Of a stretch of 64,000 nt of DNA, positions 34,907-43,741 are shown piece after piece. Made by a program: the position numbers and the translations under genes. The notes under the pieces were generated by a model. The model was not told where the DNA came from. It saw nothing but the letters and a program-made list of their open reading frames with translations, and did not search any database. Position 1 is the first letter of the stretch. Each line of letters starts with the position of its first letter. This DNA comes from an uncultured Lachnospiraceae bacterium (GTDB lineage: Bacteria; Bacillota; Clostridia; Lachnospirales; Lachnospiraceae): contig CANPZI010000009.1 of assembly GCA_947588995.1 (NCBI GenBank), positions 42,119 through 106,118 on the forward strand. The letters are read 5' to 3'.

Positions 34907-36124
34907 TTGCTGGAGATTAAGTCGAATGATGCGGAGTTTGCCGCCAAGATCATCGTGGTCGGTATCGGAGGCGCGGGAAACAATGCTGTGAATAGAATGA
35001 TTGATGAAGAGATAACCGGCGTGGAGTTTATCGGTATCAACACGGACAAGCAGGCCCTGCAGCTGTGCAAGGCGCCTACGCTTTTGCAGATCGGCGAGAA
35101 GCTGACCAAAGGGCTGGGAGCCGGCGCACAGCCGGAGATCGGTGAGAAAGCGGCGGAGGAGAGTTCGGATGAGGTGGCCGCTGCGCTCAAGGGTGCGGAT
35201 ATGGTTTTTGTCACCTGCGGCATGGGCGGCGGAACGGGTACGGGAGCCGCGCCTGTGGTGGCGAAACTGGCTAAAGATATGGGGATACTGACGGTAGGCG
35301 TTGTGACGAAGCCTTTCAGCTTTGAGGCGAAGACGCGCATGACCAACGCCCTTGCGGGTATTGAGAAGATCAAGGGCAATGTGGACACGCTGATCGTCAT
35401 TCCGAATGACAAGCTGCTGGAGATCGTTGACAGGCGGACAACCATGCCGGACGCGCTGAAAAAAGCGGACGAGGTGCTGCAGCAGGCAGTGCAGGGCATC
35501 ACGGATCTGATCAATGTTCCCTCCGAGATCAATCTTGACTTTGCCGATGTGCAGACTGTGATGAAAGACAAAGGCATCGCACATATCGGTATCGGTACGG
35601 GCAAAGGGGACGACAAGGCCAGCGAGGCGGTCAAGATGGCGGTGGAGAGCCCGCTGTTGGAGACGACGATCTCCGGCGCTACGCATATTCTGCTCAACGT
35701 GACCGGTGAGATCGCGCTGGCGGACGCCAACGACGCGGCAAGCTACGTGCAGGATCTGACGGGATCCGACGTCAATATCATCTTTGGTTCAAGATACGAT
35801 GCCAATATGACAGATACCTGCAATATCACGCTGATTGCGACGGGAATCGAGGAGAAAGCGAAAGCGGCCGGCGGACTCAACTTTAAGTCCGGCTACATAA
35901 CCCCCACGTCTCTGCAGGGCAAACCGGCTATGGGGACGATGCCGAGTTCCGGGCTGGCCAATTTTGCAGCGGGTTCCGGGGTGAAGCCCGTCAGGACGGC
36001 GGCGGCGCAGACGACGCAGCAGCTCAAAACCATCGGCGGAATCAACAAAGCGCCCGATATCAAGAGCTCCGTGGAAGAGAAATCGCTGGATATTCCCAGT
36101 TTTCTGAAAGTAAAGAGAGATTAA
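34907..36124 (+). CDS. ftsZ: Cell division GTPase FtsZ
   Basis: 405 residues from a TTG start placed by the strong AAAGGAGGA site seven bases upstream. An ATG 36 bases earlier has no such site. Tubulin-like GTPase: [14 protein letters not shown], the tubulin signature [10 protein letters not shown] near residue 100, and T7-loop [11 protein letters not shown]. The C-terminal tail ends [10 protein letters not shown], the conserved peptide that binds FtsA and SepF. It forms the division ring. Confidence 0.97.
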   Translation: MLEIKSNDAEFAAKIIVVGIGGAGNNAVNRMIDEEITGVEFIGINTDKQALQLCKAPTLLQIGEKLTKGLGAGAQPEIGEKAAEESSDEVAAALKGADMVFVTCGMGGGTGTGAAPVVAKLAKDMGILTVGVVTKPFSFEAKTRMTNALAGIEKIKGNVDTLIVIPNDKLLEIVDRRTTMPDALKKADEVLQQAVQGITDLINVPSEINLDFADVQTVMKDKGIAHIGIGTGKGDDKASEAVKMAVESPLLETTISGATHILLNVTGEIALADANDAASYVQDLTGSDVNIIFGSRYDANMTDTCNITLIATGIEEKAKAAGGLNFKSGYITPTSLQGKPAMGTMPSSGLANFAAGSGVKPVRTAAAQTTQQLKTIGGINKAPDIKSSVEEKSLDIPSFLKVKRD

Positions 36125-36151
36125 AGCAGGAATAGAGACAACGGATGACGG

Positions 36152-36181
36152 ACCGCAGGATAGCATATCCTGCGGTTTTTT
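36152..36181 (+). terminator. Rho-independent terminator after ftsZ
   Basis: An 11-base stem (ACCGCAGGATA with TATCCTGCGGT), a 3-base loop and a T6 run. It isolates ftsZ from the sporulation operon. Confidence 0.85.
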
Positions 36182-36221
36182 GTTGTTATCTGTCTGGAAA
36201 AATAGCGGAAATGCTCTGCGA

Positions 36222-36256
36222 TTGTGACAAAATATTTGTCCCGGTTTGCATATAAT
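36222..36256 (+). promoter_or_regulatory. spoIIG-type promoter with long spacer and Spo0A-box-like half sites
   Basis: GTGACA (36224-36229, 5/6 to TTGACA) and perfect TATAAT (36251-36256) are separated by 21 bases instead of 17. The Bacillus spoIIG promoter is known for a 22-base spacer and Spo0A activation. TTTGTC half sites lie on both strands across GACAAAATATTTGTC at the -35, resembling the TTTGTCGAA Spo0A box. Confidence 0.5.
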
Positions 36257-36280
36257 AAAGCCGAAACACGGAGGTGGGTC

Positions 36281-37093
36281 GTGCATTACAAACTGTATAT
36301 CGACAGCGTATTTCTCCTGCAGACGGCAAGCAATATCTGTCTGCTGTCTCTCGCGGGACAGATCCTTGAGTGTACTGCCACGCACAGAAGGATCACAGCG
36401 GGGGCGATGGCGGGTGCGCTGTTGAGCTGTATTGCGATCGTGCTGCCTTTCGGCACGTTGGGGGCGCGCAGCGTCGTGAGCGCCGTGCCTGTCAGCATGT
36501 GTATGCTGCGGCTGGTTTATCGGATCGGGCGATGCAGAAAGCTGCTCTATGCGAGTTTCGTGCTGGCGGGCTGCGGATTTTTTTTGGGCAGTATCATGAT
36601 ATGGATTCTGAATTGCCTGAGAAAGCTTCTGAACGGTACTGCAGGGATGTTCGCCGCGCTGGCGGCGGCCTGTGCCGCTTACCGTATTCTGGCGGGCATC
36701 CTGATCTCTCTGAAGCGCAGGCGGGACGACTGCCTGAGGACGGTGGAGATTCGGCTGCCGGAATCCGCACGGCGGATCCGGGTTCGGGCGCTGGTGGATA
36801 CGGGGAATCATCTGTTCGAGCCGGTGAGCGGAGCGCCTGTCAATCTGGTCGGCAGCGGGCTGGCGGCACAGCTGGCGCCGGCTTTCAGGCCGGAGAAATA
36901 TCGCGCCGTTCCCTTTTGCAGCGTCGGAAAGGACAGGGGAATCCTGGAGGCGTATGAACTGCCGGAGATCATTATCGAGACGCGGACGCAGACGATCCGG
37001 CGTGAACACGTCGTCGTCGCGGTTTGTAATACGGGAATCTCTGAGGACAGTGTCTATCAGATGATACTGCACCCACGGTTATTAGAAAACTAG
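36281..37093 (+). CDS. spoIIGA: Sigma-E processing aspartic protease SpoIIGA
   Basis: 270 residues from a GTG with GGAGGTGGG just upstream. About five N-terminal membrane helices (1-150) lead to a cytosolic half with the aspartic protease motif [12 protein letters not shown] (DTG) near residue 170. SpoIIGA cleaves the pro-sequence of sigma-E after a signal from the forespore. sigE follows 11 bases downstream, the standard spoIIG operon. The short match to the family outside the DTG region is normal. Confidence 0.9.
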   Translation: MHYKLYIDSVFLLQTASNICLLSLAGQILECTATHRRITAGAMAGALLSCIAIVLPFGTLGARSVVSAVPVSMCMLRLVYRIGRCRKLLYASFVLAGCGFFLGSIMIWILNCLRKLLNGTAGMFAALAAACAAYRILAGILISLKRRRDDCLRTVEIRLPESARRIRVRALVDTGNHLFEPVSGAPVNLVGSGLAAQLAPAFRPEKYRAVPFCSVGKDRGILEAYELPEIIIETRTQTIRREHVVVAVCNTGISEDSVYQMILHPRLLEN

Positions 37094-37104
37094 GAGGAGT
37101 AAAG

Positions 37105-37845
37105 ATGATTCTGAAAGTGGCAATTCCCGGAAAAGTTCAATTCAAGATGGTGCATAGGGACACCCGGTTCCTGATGGCGAAGCAGGGGGACATTCATTAC
37201 ATAGGAGGGGCCGAGGTGCTGCCGCCGCCTCTTGAGAGCGACAGGGAAAATGAGATTATCAATGACCTTGGCACGGAATATGAAGACGAGGCCAAGGCAA
37301 TCCTGATAGAGCACAACCTGAGACTGGTGGTCTATATCGCCAAAAAATTCGATAATACGGGCGTCGGTGTGGAGGACTTGATCTCCATCGGCACGATCGG
37401 ACTGATTAAGTCCATCAACACGTTCAACCCGGAGAAAAATATCAAACTGGCGACCTATGCGTCCCGCTGTATTGAGAATGAGATTCTGATGTATCTGCGA
37501 AGAAACAGCAAGCACAAGATGGAGGTCTCCATCGATGAGCCGCTCAATGTGGACTGGGACGGGAATGAACTGCTCTTGTCTGATATTCTGGGCACGGATG
37601 AGGATGTCATCTACAGGGATCTGGAGAATGAGGCGGAACGCAAACTGCTTGTGCGGGCGATCGCCAAGCTCTCCGAGCGGGAACAGACGATCATCAGACT
37701 GCGTTTCGGACTCGGCAGCGCGGACGGCAAGGAGCTGACGCAGAAAGAGGTGGCCGAGATGCTCGGTATCTCGCAGTCGTATATCTCGCGGCTGGAAAAG
37801 AAAATCATGCGGAGACTGAAAAAGGAGATGAGCAAAGATAATTGA
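37105..37845 (+). CDS. sigE: Mother-cell RNA polymerase sigma factor, pro-sigma-E
   Basis: 246 residues. An N-terminal pro-sequence of roughly 25-30 residues precedes GAEVLPPPL. Region 2 contains [27 protein letters not shown] and [15 protein letters not shown]. Region 4 ends with the [22 protein letters not shown]. Sigma-E directs early mother-cell genes, including spoVD in Bacillus. The RBS AGGAGGAG precedes the ATG. A good candidate to drive the recombinase at 24 kb. Confidence 0.96.
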   Translation: MILKVAIPGKVQFKMVHRDTRFLMAKQGDIHYIGGAEVLPPPLESDRENEIINDLGTEYEDEAKAILIEHNLRLVVYIAKKFDNTGVGVEDLISIGTIGLIKSINTFNPEKNIKLATYASRCIENEILMYLRRNSKHKMEVSIDEPLNVDWDGNELLLSDILGTDEDVIYRDLENEAERKLLVRAIAKLSEREQTIIRLRFGLGSADGKELTQKEVAEMLGISQSYISRLEKKIMRRLKKEMSKDN

Positions 37846-37870
37846 TTTTTACGGTATAACGTGATATGAT
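37842..37870 (+). promoter_or_regulatory. Sigma-A-type promoter for the REC-HD-GGDEF gene
   Basis: TTGATT (37842-37847), a 17-base spacer, and TATGAT (37865-37870), overlapping the sigE stop. Confidence 0.45.
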
Positions 37871-37935
37871 GGAAAAGTATAGACAGGCGGAGTGACGCTG
37901 CGGGCGGTATAGACAAATGTGTATGTGAGGGGCAA

Positions 37936-39927
37936 ATGAAGAAAATAATCTTGATCGTAGACGATGACAGGCTGACGTTGTCGACGGCACAGAATCTGTT
38001 GGGCGACATCTATAAGGTTGTCGCCGTGAATTCCGGAAAGCAGGCGTACAAATATCTGGACAGACATACGCCGGATTTGATTCTTCTCGATATCAATATG
38101 CCGGATATCGGTGGCTTTGAAGTGATGCGCGCGCTGCAGGATGATACCCGCTGGCGCAGAATCCCGGTGATCTTCCTGACGGCCGACAGAAGCGCGGAGA
38201 CAGAGATCGAATGTTTCCGCATGGGCGCGTGTGACTATATCGCCAAGCCGTTTGAACCGCAGATCATGCTGAGCCGTATTAAGAGTACGCTGGAGCTGGA
38301 CGGTTACCGCAAGGATCTGCAGCGCCGTCTGGACGAAAAGACGAGAGAGATGGAGCGCGTCACCATTCAGGCGATTATGACTGTTGCGAATACGGTGGAT
38401 GCGAAAGACGATTACACCAAGGGACACTCCATGCGCGTGGCGGCCTATGCCGAGCTGATGGCGCAGAGGCTCGGCTGGCCCGAGGAGGATGTCCAGAATA
38501 CATACTATGTGGCGATGCTGCACGACGTGGGTAAGATCGGCGTGCCGGATGCCGTGCTCAACAAGCCGTTCAAGCTGACGGATCTGGAGTTTCGGCTGAT
38601 CAAGAACCACACCATCATGGGATCGGAGATCCTGAAAGATTTCAAGATGTTTCCGAATGTGGCGGTAGGGGCGAAGTATCATCATGAGCGCTATGACGGC
38701 AAGGGATATCCGGAAGGGCTCAAGGCCGAGTCCATCCCGCTGATCGCCAGAATTATCGCGTTAGTGGATTCCTATGACGCCATGACGAGCAACCGTGTCT
38801 ACAGGCGCAGACTCAGCGACGATATCGTAATGCAGGAGCTGGAAAAAGGTAAGGGGAGTCAGTGGGATCCGGATCTGGTGGACATTTTTCTGGAACTGAT
38901 CAAAGAGGGCGCGCTGGAGCAGCAGTGGATGCACGAGGAGGATATGGCCTCCCCGATTTTTGACAGTGAGAAGATTTTTGGGACATCGATGGGCAGCGAG
39001 AGTATTCTCGAGGCGCCCACGGACTATCTGACCGGCGTGATCAGCAGGCGCAAGGGCGAGCTGGAGATTGCCGCGGGGCTGCGGGCGGCGGGCGGCTGCC
39101 TGATGCTGATCGATCTGGATCACTTCAAACGTATCAATCAGGTACACGGCCATCTGGCGGGCGACTATGCCCTGAAGATGACTGCCGATGTGCTGCGCGA
39201 TGTGTGCGGCAAGGATATCGTGTGCCGTACGGGCGGCGACGAGTTTTTGTATTTCGCGGAGGGAATGAAGAGCAGGGATGCCGCAATCGCCAAGGTAAAC
39301 GAGATCCTGGGCGCTTTTGCCGCGAAGCAGGATGAGGTGGATATCCTCAAGGAGACGCAGCTCTCCGTGGGCATCAGCCTGTCGGGGCTGGACGGGCATG
39401 AGTTCGACGAGCTGTTCCAGCGGGCGGACAAGGCGCTGTATCACGTCAAGCAGAATGAGAATATCCGCTACGGTTTCTATCACAGCACCGGCCTGATTCG
39501 CACACCGGATCAGTCTAAGAGCGACCTGGAAGCGGTTATCGGCATGATCAGAAGCCAGGAGGAGCACAAGGGCGCTTTTCAGGTGGACTATGCCGAGTTC
39601 GGACATATCTATGAGTTCATGAGCCGGTTTTCCGAGCGGAGCAGACAGGAGACGCAGATCCTTTTGTTCACTCTGTTCTCGTCAGACGGGAGTGATATTG
39701 ATCTGGAGCGCATGGAAGTGGCCATGCAGTGTATGGAGCAGTCGATCTGCAAGTCGCTGCGCGGCGTGGATGTAGGCACACGCTACAGCAGCTCGCAGTT
39801 CCTCGTGGTGCTCATGGGAACGGAGAAAGAGAATATCCGCGTGGTTACGGACCGCATCATAGAGAATTATTTCAAGCTGTTTGGCGGCAAGGACATCACA
39901 CTCACATTTGATATCGCGGATTATTAA
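37936..39927 (+). CDS. Response regulator with HD phosphodiesterase and GGDEF domains
   Basis: 663 residues. The receiver domain (about 1-120) has phosphoacceptor Asp in LILLDINMPDIGG. An HD-type domain (about 140-330) has HDVGKIGVP and later YHHERYDGKGYP, the HD-GYP-like pattern for c-di-GMP hydrolysis. A GGDEF domain (about 370-515) has intact RTGGDEFLYF for c-di-GMP synthesis. A C-terminal stretch of about 130 residues looks like a degenerate second GGDEF domain without active residues. One protein could thus make and break the messenger under phosphorylation control. Its place between sigE and sigG raises a link to the sporulation decision. Confidence 0.9.
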   Translation: MKKIILIVDDDRLTLSTAQNLLGDIYKVVAVNSGKQAYKYLDRHTPDLILLDINMPDIGGFEVMRALQDDTRWRRIPVIFLTADRSAETEIECFRMGACDYIAKPFEPQIMLSRIKSTLELDGYRKDLQRRLDEKTREMERVTIQAIMTVANTVDAKDDYTKGHSMRVAAYAELMAQRLGWPEEDVQNTYYVAMLHDVGKIGVPDAVLNKPFKLTDLEFRLIKNHTIMGSEILKDFKMFPNVAVGAKYHHERYDGKGYPEGLKAESIPLIARIIALVDSYDAMTSNRVYRRRLSDDIVMQELEKGKGSQWDPDLVDIFLELIKEGALEQQWMHEEDMASPIFDSEKIFGTSMGSESILEAPTDYLTGVISRRKGELEIAAGLRAAGGCLMLIDLDHFKRINQVHGHLAGDYALKMTADVLRDVCGKDIVCRTGGDEFLYFAEGMKSRDAAIAKVNEILGAFAAKQDEVDILKETQLSVGISLSGLDGHEFDELFQRADKALYHVKQNENIRYGFYHSTGLIRTPDQSKSDLEAVIGMIRSQEEHKGAFQVDYAEFGHIYEFMSRFSERSRQETQILLFTLFSSDGSDIDLERMEVAMQCMEQSICKSLRGVDVGTRYSSSQFLVVLMGTEKENIRVVTDRIIENYFKLFGGKDITLTFDIADY

Positions 39928-39937
39928 AAGACGCGCC

Positions 39938-40717
39938 TCAGGCAGTCAGATACATGCGCATAGTTTTCAGCGCGTTCTTTTCCAGACGGGAGACTTGGGC
40001 CTGGGAGATGCCGATCTGATTGGCGACTTCCATCTGCGTACGGCCCTCGAAGAAGCGCAGCGTGATGATTTCGTGTTCGCGCTCGCTCAGTTTCTTCATG
40101 GCCTCGCTCAGAGAAATCTGCTCGACCCACATCTCCTCACGGTTCTTCTTGTCGCTGATCTGATCCATGACATAGAGGGTATCGCCGCCGTCGGTGTAGA
40201 CGGGTTCGTAGAGGCTCATAGGCGCCTGTATGGCATCCAGGGCATAGACGATATCCTCTTTTGGAATACCGATTTCGTCTGCGATCTCTGTGACGGTGGG
40301 CTCTCTGGAATTGAGGCGGGTCAGCTGCTCTCTGGCATAGATGGCTTTGTAGGCGGTATCTTTCAGGGAGCGCGAGACGCGGATGCTGTTGGCATCCCGC
40401 AGATAGCGCCTGATCTCGCCGACGATCATCGGCACGGCATAAGTGGAGAATTTCACGTTGAGCGAACTGTCAAAATTGTCGATGGCCTTGATCAGGCCGA
40501 TACAGCCGATCTGAAACAGATCGTCCACATTTTCACTGCTGGTGTGGAAACGCTTGATCACGCTTAAGACAAGGCGCAGATTGCCATTGATATATTCTTT
40601 GCGGGCATCGATATCTCCATCCGAAATGCGCCGGAACAGTTCTTCTTTTTCCGCGTTTTTGAGAAGCGGCAGCTTGGAGGTGTTTACGCCGCATATTTCT
40701 ACTTTTCCCTGTATCAT
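39938..40717 (-). CDS. sigG: Forespore RNA polymerase sigma factor sigma-G
   Basis: 259 residues. It begins with the sigma-G-specific stretch VEICGVNTSKLPLL, then region 2 (RLVLSVIKRF, DLFQIGCIGLIKAI, YAVPMIVGEIRRYLRD) and region 4 (QMEVANQIGISQAQVSRLEKN). Sigma-G runs late forespore genes. In Bacillus spoIIIG follows sigE in the same direction; here it is inverted and separated by the REC-HD-GGDEF gene, so cotranscription with sigE is impossible. Confidence 0.96.
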   Translation of the reverse strand: MIQGKVEICGVNTSKLPLLKNAEKEELFRRISDGDIDARKEYINGNLRLVLSVIKRFHTSSENVDDLFQIGCIGLIKAIDNFDSSLNVKFSTYAVPMIVGEIRRYLRDANSIRVSRSLKDTAYKAIYAREQLTRLNSREPTVTEIADEIGIPKEDIVYALDAIQAPMSLYEPVYTDGGDTLYVMDQISDKKNREEMWVEQISLSEAMKKLSEREHEIITLRFFEGRTQMEVANQIGISQAQVSRLEKNALKTMRMYLTA

Positions 40718-40774
40718 GTTTATCCGTCCTTTCCGCCTGCCGCCGTGTCTCTGCTGTGATCTTCCGTCATCTAC

Positions 40775-40805
40775 AAGGATGGGACAAATTCCTCTGAATT
40801 ATTCA
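40775..40805 (-). promoter_or_regulatory. Sigma-G/sigma-F-like promoter of sigG
   Basis: On the minus strand, TGAATA (perfect to the sigma-G -35) is followed by 18 bases and CATCCTT (5/7 to CATACTA). It lies about 60 bases before the sigG ATG. Autoactivation by sigma-G is known in Bacillus. Confidence 0.5.
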
Positions 40806-40837
40806 TAAAGAATTAAGGAAAAATATTCCTATATCGT

Positions 40838-40866
40838 TTTACAAAAGGCGAGTTCTCTGCTACAGT
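40838..40866 (+). promoter_or_regulatory. Sigma-A-type promoter of the zinc-ribbon/SH3 gene
   Basis: TTTACA (40838-40843), a 17-base spacer, and TACAGT (40861-40866), about 70 bases before the ATG. Confidence 0.45.
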
Positions 40867-40933
40867 AATAGAGAGTAAAAATGACTGTGCGCACACTGCT
40901 GCGCATGGCCCGGACATGATGAGGTGAAAGGCA

Positions 40934-41857
40934 ATGAAATGTACAAGCTGCGGCGCGCGGCTGATGGAGACGGATGAATTCTGTCCGGAGTGCGGCGCTA
41001 AGGTGATCAGAGAGAAAAAATGCCCCGAGTGCGGCGCGCTGCTGCGCGAAGGTACAAAATTCTGCCATAAGTGCGGCGCCAGGGTGGCTGGCGAAAAAGA
41101 AAAGACCGGGTACGGCGCGCCACAGGCGACTCTGGATATTCCGATTGTAGCAATTGAGCGCAATATACTGAATGAGACTGCGGCGGAAATCCGTGCGGAT
41201 CGCAGGACGGGGGAAGAGCCGCGCCGCGCCGCACGTTCGGAGACCGACACGGGACGCAAGCCGGCAGGCGCATCGGGCAGCGGGCGCGGGACGGCCAAAA
41301 CAACGCCGCAAAGCGCTTCGAAGAAGAGCGCGGCTGCGCAGGATCATAAGAAAGAGACCGTGCACAGCCCGGCGAAGAAGAGCGCCGCATCCGGGCGCAA
41401 GGCGCATTACCGCGAGGAAGAATGGGAAGACGACGACTGGGATGAGGACGACGAGGGCGTCGATGTGATCACGGTCATGACGGCTGTGGTCGGCGTTGTG
41501 ATTCTGGTGATTGCGGTCATCGTGGGATACAAAATGTATCAGCGCTATATGCCGAAGAATTACGAGAAAGCGGCTGAAAAAATGCAGGAACAGGAGCAGG
41601 AGGAGGCTGACGAAGAGGGAGAACAGGAGGTTGAACAGTCCCTGGATGACGGCGGGGAAACGTTTACCGTCACGATCACGCACAACGTCAATGTGCGCGA
41701 TAATCCGAGCACTGCGGGAACCAATATCCTGAAGGTGGCCAAGGAGGGCGAGACATACACGGGCGTTGGACACACGGACGACGGGGAATGGTACGAGATT
41801 CTTCTGGAGGACGGTTCGAGCGGCTATGTGTTCCACGAGTATGTCTCAGTCGAATAG
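40934..41857 (+). CDS. Double zinc-ribbon membrane protein with SH3 domain
   Basis: 307 residues. Two zinc ribbons at the N terminus (CTSCGA..CPECGA and CPECGA..CHKCGA, about 3-52) are followed by a long basic, low-complexity linker. An acidic stretch precedes one membrane helix (about 178-200). After an acidic spacer, a C-terminal bacterial SH3 domain (about 245-307, VNVRDNPS...GYVFHEYVSVE) sits outside the cell. SH3 domains of this type bind peptidoglycan. Cytosolic zinc ribbons joined to an external wall-binding domain suggest a sensing or anchoring role; function unknown. Confidence 0.8.
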   Translation: MKCTSCGARLMETDEFCPECGAKVIREKKCPECGALLREGTKFCHKCGARVAGEKEKTGYGAPQATLDIPIVAIERNILNETAAEIRADRRTGEEPRRAARSETDTGRKPAGASGSGRGTAKTTPQSASKKSAAAQDHKKETVHSPAKKSAASGRKAHYREEEWEDDDWDEDDEGVDVITVMTAVVGVVILVIAVIVGYKMYQRYMPKNYEKAAEKMQEQEQEEADEEGEQEVEQSLDDGGETFTVTITHNVNVRDNPSTAGTNILKVAKEGETYTGVGHTDDGEWYEILLEDGSSGYVFHEYVSVE

Positions 41858-41935
41858 ACGCAAGACGGCAGAACGGACATCGGGAACCTTTTCGGGGCAA
41901 TGGCATAGCATAATAAAAAGCCCCGAGGGGTTCCT

Positions 41936-42175
41936 ATGTTATTTTCGGAGTTGAAGAAAAAGGAAGTCATCAATCTGAAAAACTGCCAGAAGCTGGGAAA
42001 GATCAGTGATTTTGAATTTGACGAGTGCACGGGTCAGATTTTCAAGCTGGTCGTTCCGGGCCAGAGCAGGTGGTGCGGTCTGTTTGGCGGCGGCGATGAC
42101 GACTATGTGATACGCTACAGGGATATCAAACAGATCGGGCCGGATATTGTCATCGTAGATATAAGCACAAAGTGA
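41936..42175 (+). CDS. YlmC/YmxH family sporulation protein
   Basis: 79 residues with a PRC-barrel fold pattern: FSELKKKEVINLKNCQKLG at the start, FDECTGQIFKLVV in the middle and the IKQIGPDIVIVDI ending. Proteins of this family are small, conserved in spore formers and often next to sporulation sigma genes, with no defined activity. The middle holds a WCGLFGGGDDDYV insertion typical of the group. Confidence 0.85.
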   Translation: MLFSELKKKEVINLKNCQKLGKISDFEFDECTGQIFKLVVPGQSRWCGLFGGGDDDYVIRYRDIKQIGPDIVIVDISTK

Positions 42176-42214
42176 CAGGCGCGGGAAAGGCGGTAAACGG
42201 TTACCATAAAATAG

Positions 42215-42243
42215 TTGACATAATTGCAATCCTATCCTATAAT
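42215..42243 (+). promoter_or_regulatory. Consensus sigma-A promoter of nrdR
   Basis: TTGACA, exactly 17 bases, and TATAAT: a perfect match to the housekeeping consensus, about 60 bases before the nrdR ATG. Confidence 0.75.
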
Positions 42244-42305
42244 AACAATGTAGTTTGGCTATGTAATATGCTGTGCAAAAACAGATACCTAGGAGGATAT
42301 CCCTG

Positions 42306-42758
42306 ATGAAATGCCCTTTTTGCGGTCATGAAAATACCAGAGTAATCGACAGCAGACCTGCCGAAGACAACAATTCCATTCGCAGGCGGCGTGTCTGCGA
42401 CGAGTGCGACAAGCGTTTTACAACTTATGAAAAAGTGGAGACGATTCCGCTTATCATCATCAAAAAGGACAACAACAGAGAGACTTACGACAGAACCAAG
42501 ATCGAGGCGGGCGTCCTGCGGGCGTGCCACAAGAGGCCGATCAGCGCCTCACAGATCAACCAGTTGATAGACGAGGTGGAGACGGAAATCTTCAACATGG
42601 AGGAGAAAGAAATTCCGAGCCAGGTGATAGGCGAGCTGGTCATGAACAAGCTGAAAGATCTGGAGGCCGTCGCCTATGTCCGTTTTGCCTCCGTGTATCG
42701 CGAATTCAAGGATATCAATACTTTTATGGACGAGCTGAAAAAGGTATTGGACAAATAG
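42306..42758 (+). CDS. nrdR: Ribonucleotide reductase repressor NrdR
   Basis: 150 residues from ATG 42306, set by AGGAGGAT eight bases upstream. A zinc ribbon (MKCPFCGHENTRVIDSR with CDECDKRF) is followed by an ATP-cone domain (about 49-139). NrdR senses the ATP/dATP balance and represses ribonucleotide reductase operons through NrdR boxes. The targets are not in this window. Confidence 0.95.
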   Translation: MKCPFCGHENTRVIDSRPAEDNNSIRRRRVCDECDKRFTTYEKVETIPLIIIKKDNNRETYDRTKIEAGVLRACHKRPISASQINQLIDEVETEIFNMEEKEIPSQVIGELVMNKLKDLEAVAYVRFASVYREFKDINTFMDELKKVLDK

Positions 42759-42776
42759 ACTTCCGCAAAGCGGATG

Positions 42777-42812
42777 CCCCAAACCCCTTGCGCAAAAGCA
42801 GGGGGTTTGGTT
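42777..42812 (+). terminator. Hairpin after nrdR
   Basis: Arms CCAAACCCC and GGGGGTTTGG flank a loop of about 14 bases. The T tract is weak (TTAT), so termination may be partial. Confidence 0.5.
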
Positions 42813-42910
42813 ATGATAAAGAGAATGTCCCTTTTCATTTTATCGAAAGCTGTAGTGCCTGTGAGACTGCTATAGTAATGCAGGGATAAGAAGGGTAAGG
42901 GTAATATAAA

Positions 42911-43738
42911 GTGAAGATAGTTATGATATGTCTCGGTGTGTTATTTATAGTAGCGGTTTTGGGAATGAGCCTATTAGGCTATAAGTTATATAGGCATGAA
43001 TTGAATCAGGAAAAACGAATCAAAGACCTGCAGGCATATGTGCAGCGAATGGAAGCGGGGAACGATGAAGATGCCGGGCGATTTATCAAGGCTTGCGTTG
43101 ATGCTGTCGGGGGGGGGATCAATTTACTTGTATTGGGCAATAGTATCACCAAGCATGGCCTTAATCATGAATACTGGTGGAATGAGATCGGCATGGCGGC
43201 ATCTGAGGCTTCCAAGGATTATTACCATAGATTAGTGGCGGCTCTTACAGAGCAATATGAAGATGTGAATGCATATGCGTTGAATTATTCACAATGGGAA
43301 CTCAATGGACATGACAGAAATCAAACGTTTTCAATAATAGATCCGTTTTTATGTGAGCAGCTGGATTACATTATTTTGCAGCTGGGAGAGAATATAGCAG
43401 ATAGCAGTACATTTCAAACAGATTGTGAGGCCTTGCTGATCCATATCAGGGACAAGTGTCCGAACACGGCTATAATTATGGTAGGAAATTTCTGGGGAAA
43501 TAAGAATATGGCAGAAAAAATAAAGAAAAAAGTTGCGGAAGATTATGGCATCAGTTATGTCAGTTTAGAAGATTTGTGGGACAAAGAAGAATTTCAAGCA
43601 GGAATGGGAACGATAGTATTTGATGGAAACGGCAAGCAGCACGTGATAAAACACAGCGGAGTGGCAATTCATCCTGGAGATTTGGGAATGCAGGCTATTG
43701 CAGAAAAAATTGTGGATTGCCTTGTGGGAGGAGAGTAA
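42911..43738 (+). CDS. Membrane-anchored SGNH/GDSL-like protein
   Basis: 275 residues from a GTG. An N-terminal membrane anchor (about 5-24) is followed by a short coiled segment. The fold resembles SGNH hydrolases: block I NLLVLGNSITKHG (Asn in place of Asp of GDS), block III GEN, and block V IHPGDLGM with the catalytic His. It may act on acyl or acetyl esters of surface polymers; the substrate is unknown. The DNA is clearly AT-richer than nrdR and aroE on either side, pointing to recent gain. A run of nine Gs (43109-43117) lies in codons for GGG and is presently in frame. Confidence 0.7.
   Translation: MKIVMICLGVLFIVAVLGMSLLGYKLYRHELNQEKRIKDLQAYVQRMEAGNDEDAGRFIKACVDAVGGGINLLVLGNSITKHGLNHEYWWNEIGMAASEASKDYYHRLVAALTEQYEDVNAYALNYSQWELNGHDRNQTFSIIDPFLCEQLDYIILQLGENIADSSTFQTDCEALLIHIRDKCPNTAIIMVGNFWGNKNMAEKIKKKVAEDYGISYVSLEDLWDKEEFQAGMGTIVFDGNGKQHVIKHSGVAIHPGDLGMQAIAEKIVDCLVGGE
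43109..43117 (+). repeat. G9 homopolymer inside the SGNH gene
   Basis: Nine Gs encode three glycines just before the block I motif. Any one-base change would abolish the catalytic domain. Confidence 0.9.
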
Positions 43739-43741
43739 GTA

